A stretch of DNA of 64,000 nt from Planobispora rosea (GTDB lineage: Bacteria; Actinomycetota; Actinomycetes; Streptosporangiales; Streptosporangiaceae), in assembly GCF_014648175.1 (NCBI RefSeq), contig NZ_BMQP01000002.1, positions 62,001 through 126,000 on the forward strand, read 5' to 3'. Positions 59,586 to 64,000 of this stretch are shown in pieces. The position numbers and the translations under genes were made by a program. The number at the start of each line of letters is the position of its first letter. The first letter of the stretch is position 1. A model generated the notes under the pieces. It did no database searches and was not told the DNA's origin. It saw only the letters and a program-made list of their open reading frames with translations.

Positions 59586-61229
59586 ATGCGGATCACACCA
59601 CGAAGTCCTCAGCCCGGACGGCCCGCGGCCGATCCGGGCCGGGTGACCCTCAGCCCAGTCCTTGACACTCCCCTGTCCGCCAGGGTGAGCCGTGCGCCTC
59701 TCCTGGCCGCCGCCATCGTCCCGGTGGTCACCGCTCTGATCTTCATGGGCGCGGACCGCGTGCTGGGACCGGTGCCCGCCTTCCTGCCCGCGTTCCTGGC
59801 GGTCGTGTGGGCCAGCGACCTGCTCACCGCGTTCCTGCTGATCACCCAGTTCCTGGCGGGCGGCGACCGCCGGCTGCTGGCCCTGTCCTGCGCCTACCTG
59901 TGGTCGGCGGCGGTGATCGTGCCGCACGCGCTGGTCTTCTCCGGCCTGTTCTCGCCCACCGGGCTGCTGGGCGCGACGCCGAGCAGCGCGCCGTGGTTGT
60001 GGACGGCCTGGCACACCGGCTTCCCTCTGCTGATCGGTATCGCACTGGGGCCGTGGCCGCGGCGGCTGGAGCGCGAGCCCGCTCCCGCCGGGCGCCGGAG
60101 GCCGATGGCCGCGGCCGCGACCGGCTCGATGCTGGCCGGGGCCGCCGCGGCCGCCTGGCTGGTGACGGCCCAGGCCGAGCACATCCCCGTGATCATGGTC
60201 AACGGCGACTACCGCGTGCTGACCGAGCGGTTCGGCACAGCCATCATCGCGGTGAACGTCGTGGCCCTGGCGCTCGCCGCCACCCGGTTCCGCGGCGCCG
60301 TACGGGGTCTGGAGGCGTGGGCGGCGGTCGCCGTGATCGCCTCCTGCGGCGACGTGCTCCTCACTCTGTTCGCCGGGGCGCGCTTCACCTTCGGCTGGTA
60401 CGGCGCCCGGCTGCTGGCCCTGGTGGCCGCGCTGGTGGTCCTCACCTCGCTGCTGCGCGAGATCACCACGCTCTACCGGCGCGTACGCCGCCACGCCGAC
60501 GTGCTGGGCCTGCACAACGAGGAGCTGCGGCGGGCCAACGCGCTGCGCGACCATCTCGTCGCCGTGGTCTCGCACGAGCTGCGCTCGCCGCTGACCGCCG
60601 TCCGGGGCTTCCTGGAGATCATCGACGAGAATCCCGGCCTTCCGCCCGAGCGCGCCCGGCAGATGATCGCCCGCTCGCAGATCCTGCTCGCCCGCCTGAC
60701 GATGCTCACCGAGGATCTGCTGACCACGCCGGGACTGGAAGCCGGTCAGCTGCCGGTGAACCCGGTCCCGGTGAACCTGCGTGAGGCGCTGACGGAGTGC
60801 GCCGTCCTGTTCCCGGAGGCGTCGATCACGGTCGACTGCCCGGACGGCCCCCCGGCGCGGGTGGACCCGCTGCGGTTGCAGCAGATCGTCGGCAACTACG
60901 TGCGCAACGCCCTCAAGTACGGCAGGCCGCCGGTGGTGCTGGAGGCCCGCTTCGGCGCGGACGCGGTGGACATCCGCGTCCGCGACCACGGCACGGGAGT
61001 GCCCCCGGAGTTCGTCCCCCGGCTGTTCGACCGGTTCAGCCGGGCCGACGACGACCGCGTCCGCAGTACGGCCGGGGTCGGGCTGGGCCTGTCGATCGTG
61101 GCCTCACTCGCGGAGGCGCACGGCGGCCGGGCCTGGTACGACTCCTCCTCGGGCCCCGGCGCCTGCTTCGTGGTCACCCTGCCGCTGACGCAGGGGCCCG
61201 AGGAGGAGCACCTGAACGCGGCCGCCTGA
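59586..61229 (+). CDS. Sensor histidine kinase with MASE4-like membrane domain
   Basis: 547 residues from the ATG at 59586; the start is uncertain (GTG at 59511 and 59643 are in frame). About eight membrane segments (FLPAFLAVVWASDLLTAFLL, APWLWTAWHTGFPLLIG), resembling the MASE4 sensor domain, then HisKA with VVSHELRSPLTAVRGFLE (His near 328) and an ATPase with NYVRNALKYG, DHGTGVP and GVGLGLSIV. No response regulator next to it. Confidence 0.85.
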   Translation: MRITPRSPQPGRPAADPGRVTLSPVLDTPLSARVSRAPLLAAAIVPVVTALIFMGADRVLGPVPAFLPAFLAVVWASDLLTAFLLITQFLAGGDRRLLALSCAYLWSAAVIVPHALVFSGLFSPTGLLGATPSSAPWLWTAWHTGFPLLIGIALGPWPRRLEREPAPAGRRRPMAAAATGSMLAGAAAAAWLVTAQAEHIPVIMVNGDYRVLTERFGTAIIAVNVVALALAATRFRGAVRGLEAWAAVAVIASCGDVLLTLFAGARFTFGWYGARLLALVAALVVLTSLLREITTLYRRVRRHADVLGLHNEELRRANALRDHLVAVVSHELRSPLTAVRGFLEIIDENPGLPPERARQMIARSQILLARLTMLTEDLLTTPGLEAGQLPVNPVPVNLREALTECAVLFPEASITVDCPDGPPARVDPLRLQQIVGNYVRNALKYGRPPVVLEARFGADAVDIRVRDHGTGVPPEFVPRLFDRFSRADDDRVRSTAGVGLGLSIVASLAEAHGGRAWYDSSSGPGACFVVTLPLTQGPEEEHLNAAA

Positions 61230-61282
61230 CATCACCACCCGGCCGCCGTCCCGGCCCTCGGCCGGGTGCCGGGTCCTCCCGG

Positions 61283-61756
61283 TCACCCGAACTGGCCGGG
61301 CTGGTAGTCGCCCGCGGGCAGCTGGACGATGACGTTCACGCGGTTGAAGGCGTTGATGAGGGCGATCAGGGACACCAGGGCGGCGAGCTGCTCCTCGTCG
61401 TAGTGCTCGGCGGCATTCGCCCAGGCCTCGTCGGTGACCCCGCCGGCCGCGTCCGCGATGCGGGTGCCCTGCTCCGCCAGCTCCAGCGCGGCGCGCTCGG
61501 CCTCGGTGAAGACCGTGGCCTCCCGCCAGGCCGCGACCAGGCTGAGGCGCACCGGCGACTCACCGGCGGCGAGGGCGTCCTTGGTGTGCATGTCGGTGCA
61601 GAAACCGCACCCGTTGATCTGGCTCGCGCGGAGCTTCACCAGCTCCTGCGTCGCGGCCGGCAGCGTCGCGTCCGAGATCCCCTTGCTCGCCGAGACGAGG
61701 TGCTTGAGGAACCTGCCCGCGACGGGACTGCCGAAGAGGTTCAAACGAGCGTCCAT
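61283..61756 (-). CDS. AhpD-like carboxymuconolactone decarboxylase family protein
   Basis: 157 residues from the ATG at 61756 with GAGGAG about nine bases ahead. The CMD/AhpD motif is intact: KLRASQINGCGFCTDMHTKDA, with Cys50, Cys53 and His57. Such proteins reduce peroxides or act as alkylhydroperoxidases through the Cys pair. It stands alone, opposite in strand to the preceding kinase. Confidence 0.9.
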   Translation of the reverse strand: MDARLNLFGSPVAGRFLKHLVSASKGISDATLPAATQELVKLRASQINGCGFCTDMHTKDALAAGESPVRLSLVAAWREATVFTEAERAALELAEQGTRIADAAGGVTDEAWANAAEHYDEEQLAALVSLIALINAFNRVNVIVQLPAGDYQPGQFG

Positions 61757-61894
61757 GGTGGGCTCCTCTGCCGTTGTCGGTGGTCGCACCTCTACGACGG
61801 GACGGCGCGGCGCGATGTGACATGAGCGGATATGACATACGTCACCCTCGGCCGCGCCGGTGGAGCCACCGCCTGCGAGGCGGCCCGGGGACCG

Positions 61895-62521
61895 TCACCG
61901 TGTCCGGCGCGGTCCCCGGCCGGTCAGGTCCAGCGCGAGGAGCAGGAGCGCCAGCGCGGCCAGCCAGCCGCGGTGCACGACGCCCCAGGTGTCCTCGTCC
62001 GGGTAGATCCACGGCCGGTACGGCCCGCGCAGCGCCAGGCTGACCGCGACCACCCCGAGCAGGCCGCCCGTCCCGGCCAGGGCCGCGGCCTTCCCCTGGT
62101 GCACGCGCCCGGCGACGGAGGCCGCCAGCAGTCCGGCCGCCACGCAGGCCGCCGCCTCCACCGCCGCGCCCGGGACGGGGAACGTGCCGCCCTGCGGGAG
62201 CCGTGCCACCGCGACCGCGCAGGCGACCGCCCAGAACGCCGCGGCGGTCAGCCCGCCGAGGGCGCAGCGGATCCGGTGGCGGAGCCCGCGCGGCGCCGGG
62301 GCCGCGGCCGTGCTCGCGTCCATCGCGTCGACCACCGCGAACCCGGCGGCGGTGCCCAGCAGCACCCCCGCCATCCTGAGCAGCATGAGGGAGATCTCCG
62401 GGTCCAGCGCGGACCCCGTGCCGATCAGCGAGACCAGCAGGACGACGAGGACGCCGGCGGCCGCGAGCGGGGTCCAGTCGACCGCCCGCGCGACCGGCCG
62501 CAGGAGCCGGATCACGAGCAC
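61895..62521 (-). CDS. Hydrophobic membrane protein of unknown function
   Basis: 208 residues from the GTG at 62521 with GGAGGG about six bases ahead; a GTG at 62515 overlapping the preceding TGA is an alternative. About six membrane segments (WTPLAAAGVLVVLLVSLIGTG, ISLMLLRMAGVLLGTAAGFAVV...). No cysteine or charged motif suggesting an enzyme. It overlaps the upstream membrane-protein gene, so both probably form one ABC-2-type complex or exporter. Confidence 0.72.
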   Translation of the reverse strand: MLVIRLLRPVARAVDWTPLAAAGVLVVLLVSLIGTGSALDPEISLMLLRMAGVLLGTAAGFAVVDAMDASTAAAPAPRGLRHRIRCALGGLTAAAFWAVACAVAVARLPQGGTFPVPGAAVEAAACVAAGLLAASVAGRVHQGKAAALAGTGGLLGVVAVSLALRGPYRPWIYPDEDTWGVVHRGWLAALALLLLALDLTGRGPRRTR

Positions 62522-64000
62522 GGCTGTCCCTCCACCGGTTCGGCGGGGAACTCGGGGCGCAGGCCGAGCAGGGGCAGGGCCTGCTCGACCGTCGTTCCGG
62601 GCTTGAGCAGCGCGTCCCAGTGGGCCCAGATCCGCTCCCGGGCCTGCGGCGAGGCCAGCAGCCTGCGGGCGTAGCCCAGCTCGGCGGCGCCGTACCGGAC
62701 CATGCCCAGCGGAGACAGCTGACGCGTGAGGTGGGAGTCGCCGAGCAGGATCTCCCGCTCCCGCGCCGGTTCCGGCGGGACGGTCTGGCCGAGCAGCCAG
62801 AGCGCCACGACCGTCCTGGCCTGACCGCGGGCGTCGCATCCTTCCGGTCCCGGCGGGCGCAGGCCCGTCACCCGGTCGACGAGGTGGGAGGCGAGGACGC
62901 CGCGGTGGGCGTCCCGTGCCCGGCCCCACGCCATGAAGGTCCCGATGGACCGCTCGTCGTGCTCCTCGTGCATCGTCCAGGAGTCGGTGTACTGCCGGAC
63001 GGTCGGCAGGCCGGTCCGCTCCGCCGGGGGCAGCGCCTCGGCCACCGGGCCGACCGCGGCCGACCAGAGCGGGATCCAGGGCTCGTAGCCCGGGAAGGCG
63101 CAGTAGGTCAGGCTCCCGTGCTTCTCGCACGTGCGGGTGTGCGGCCCCACGTAGTGCTCGCGGACCCAGGCGGGCGCGTTCGCGGAGGAGATCACCCTCC
63201 CGGACACGACGGTCCTCCACTCCTGGATCTCGGCGCCGGGGGCCCGGGCGGACGCGACGGCCCCCGCGGGCACCGCGACCGCCGCGGCGGCCAGGGCGGC
63301 GACCACCCGGACCGGCCGGGCTCCGTGCCGCAGCAGCGCCACCGCGGCGAACAGCGCGACCGCCGCCACGAGGTAGACCACGTGCAGCCCCGAGGGCCGG
63401 GCGGGCCAGTCCGGCCCGTGGAAGAGCACCACCGGCAGGAACCAGTCCCCGTACCCGCTCTGGTGGGTGTTCAAGAAGGTGAGGAAGGCCAGCAGGAACG
63501 CCGTCACGGGCACCGCGGCCAGCGCCGGCGCCCACCGGCCCAGCAGCGCGCCGAGCGCCGCGGCGAACGGTACGGCCAGCACCCCGGCCAGCGCCTCGTA
63601 GGGGTCGAACACCCCCGCCGCCGGGCCGGTGGCCAGCCGGACCGCCAGGTAGGCGGCCATCACCAGCGCGGCGATCCCGGTCCCGGCGGTGACGGCCGCG
63701 CCGGTCGCGGCCCCGGTCCGGCGCGCCGCCCGGCCGGGCAGCGCGCCCAGCGCCTCGGGCATGCCGCCGCGCCTGTCCCGGGAGACGGCGAGGTTGGCCG
63801 CGAGCATCGCCGCCGCGGCGAGCAGCAGCATGCTCCCCGACATGCTCACCGGGTCGGTGCTCAGGTCGGGCAGCCACTCCCAGGCCGTGTAGAGCCGTAG
63901 CCCCAGGCAGAGCGCGGCGGCGCCCCACAGCAGCGGGCTGCGCAGCAGTCTGCGGGCCTCGAAGCGGAACAGCGCCCGGAAGCCCTCCGGCGGCTCCGTC
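62512..64000 (-). CDS. ABC-2-type membrane protein, 5' end outside window
   Basis: Frame open to the right edge, 495 residues visible. The edge part reads FRALFRFEARRLLRSPLLWG, the typical start of ABC-2 permeases. About six hydrophobic segments follow in the first 220 visible residues, then a soluble C-terminal half with TYCAFPGYEPWIPLW and a Cys pair, probably outside the cell. An ATPase gene is expected beyond the window. Low similarity to named families. Confidence 0.72.
   Translation of the reverse strand, partial: TEPPEGFRALFRFEARRLLRSPLLWGAAALCLGLRLYTAWEWLPDLSTDPVSMSGSMLLLAAAAMLAANLAVSRDRRGGMPEALGALPGRAARRTGAATGAAVTAGTGIAALVMAAYLAVRLATGPAAGVFDPYEALAGVLAVPFAAALGALLGRWAPALAAVPVTAFLLAFLTFLNTHQSGYGDWFLPVVLFHGPDWPARPSGLHVVYLVAAVALFAAVALLRHGARPVRVVAALAAAAVAVPAGAVASARAPGAEIQEWRTVVSGRVISSANAPAWVREHYVGPHTRTCEKHGSLTYCAFPGYEPWIPLWSAAVGPVAEALPPAERTGLPTVRQYTDSWTMHEEHDERSIGTFMAWGRARDAHRGVLASHLVDRVTGLRPPGPEGCDARGQARTVVALWLLGQTVPPEPAREREILLGDSHLTRQLSPLGMVRYGAAELGYARRLLASPQARERIWAHWDALLKPGTTVEQALPLLGLRPEFPAEPVEGQPCS

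Noticed and set aside
57846..60989. Minus-strand open frame of about 1050 codons
   Set aside because: Opposite a TetR regulator and a histidine kinase with intact motifs; its translation is low-complexity without domains. Only the HTH_42 part is real, in other frames.

Overview
The window is a 64 kb piece of a high-GC actinomycete chromosome. GC is strongly biased to third codon positions, GTG and TTG starts are common, translational coupling through 4-bp overlaps is frequent, and the regulatory sites (CebR, HAIR, actinobacterial-type c-di-AMP riboswitch) are of actinobacterial type. Gene content fits a spore-forming, plant-polymer-degrading actinomycete; Streptosporangiales is my guess and is not proven. 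There is no prophage, insertion sequence, CRISPR array, rRNA or tRNA that I can see. Most very long open frames on the strand opposite real genes are GC-skew shadows and are left out.

Layout. 1-2.1 kb: two overlapping minus-strand glycosyltransferase-like genes (DUF6716 type, cut by the window edge, and a polysialyltransferase-like protein). 2.3-4.6 kb: SDR oxidoreductase, TetR regulator and aldo/keto reductase behind a 23-bp TetR-type palindrome. 4.8-6.8 kb: a c-di-AMP (ydaO) riboswitch in front of a secreted CHAP-domain protein, then an RTX-like secreted protein. 7.4-15.5 kb: a complete cellobiose/cello-oligosaccharide uptake locus (cebEFG-bglC, cebR) with two perfect CebR boxes, followed by an aldose epimerase and an APH-fold kinase. 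15.5-24.3 kb: mixed single genes (small membrane protein, GNAT, FAD oxidoreductase, secreted I36-like protein, ECF sigma plus CU044_5270-type membrane partner, SARP regulator, class II DAHP synthase, thioredoxin, metallophosphoesterase). 24.4-26.7 kb: a secreted LTD/EEP nuclease. 27-33.6 kb: a HAAS-domain membrane protein, a PadR regulator, and cydA-cydB-cydD-cydC, with a 43-bp PadR-type palindrome between padR and cydA; CydA and CydB are unusually short. 33.7-36.4 kb: a membrane protein, winged-helix regulator and ABC-2 exporter pair behind two GTTT-N7-AAAC boxes. 36.5-39.8 kb: HtrA-type protease and an acyl-CoA synthetase. 39.9-45.4 kb: a Lys/Trp/Tyr-rich secreted protein, metNIQ with two probable short leader ORFs (one very rich in Met and Cys), and a serine beta-lactamase-like hydrolase. 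45.6-52.4 kb: cytochrome P450, a multi-sensor histidine kinase with a Ser-Glu-Pro repeat, and lon with a HAIR element. 52.7-61.8 kb: a NarL-type two-component pair, alpha/beta hydrolase, acyltransferase, heme oxygenase, a frameshifted AlkZ-like HTH_42 gene, TetR, a MASE4-like histidine kinase, and an AhpD-like protein. 61.9-64 kb: two membrane proteins, the last cut by the window edge, probably part of an ABC-2 exporter.

The best candidates for something not described are the Met/Cys-rich leader ORF ahead of metNIQ, and the minimal cytochrome bd operon with its large PadR palindrome. All functional statements come from reading motifs by eye; no search was run.
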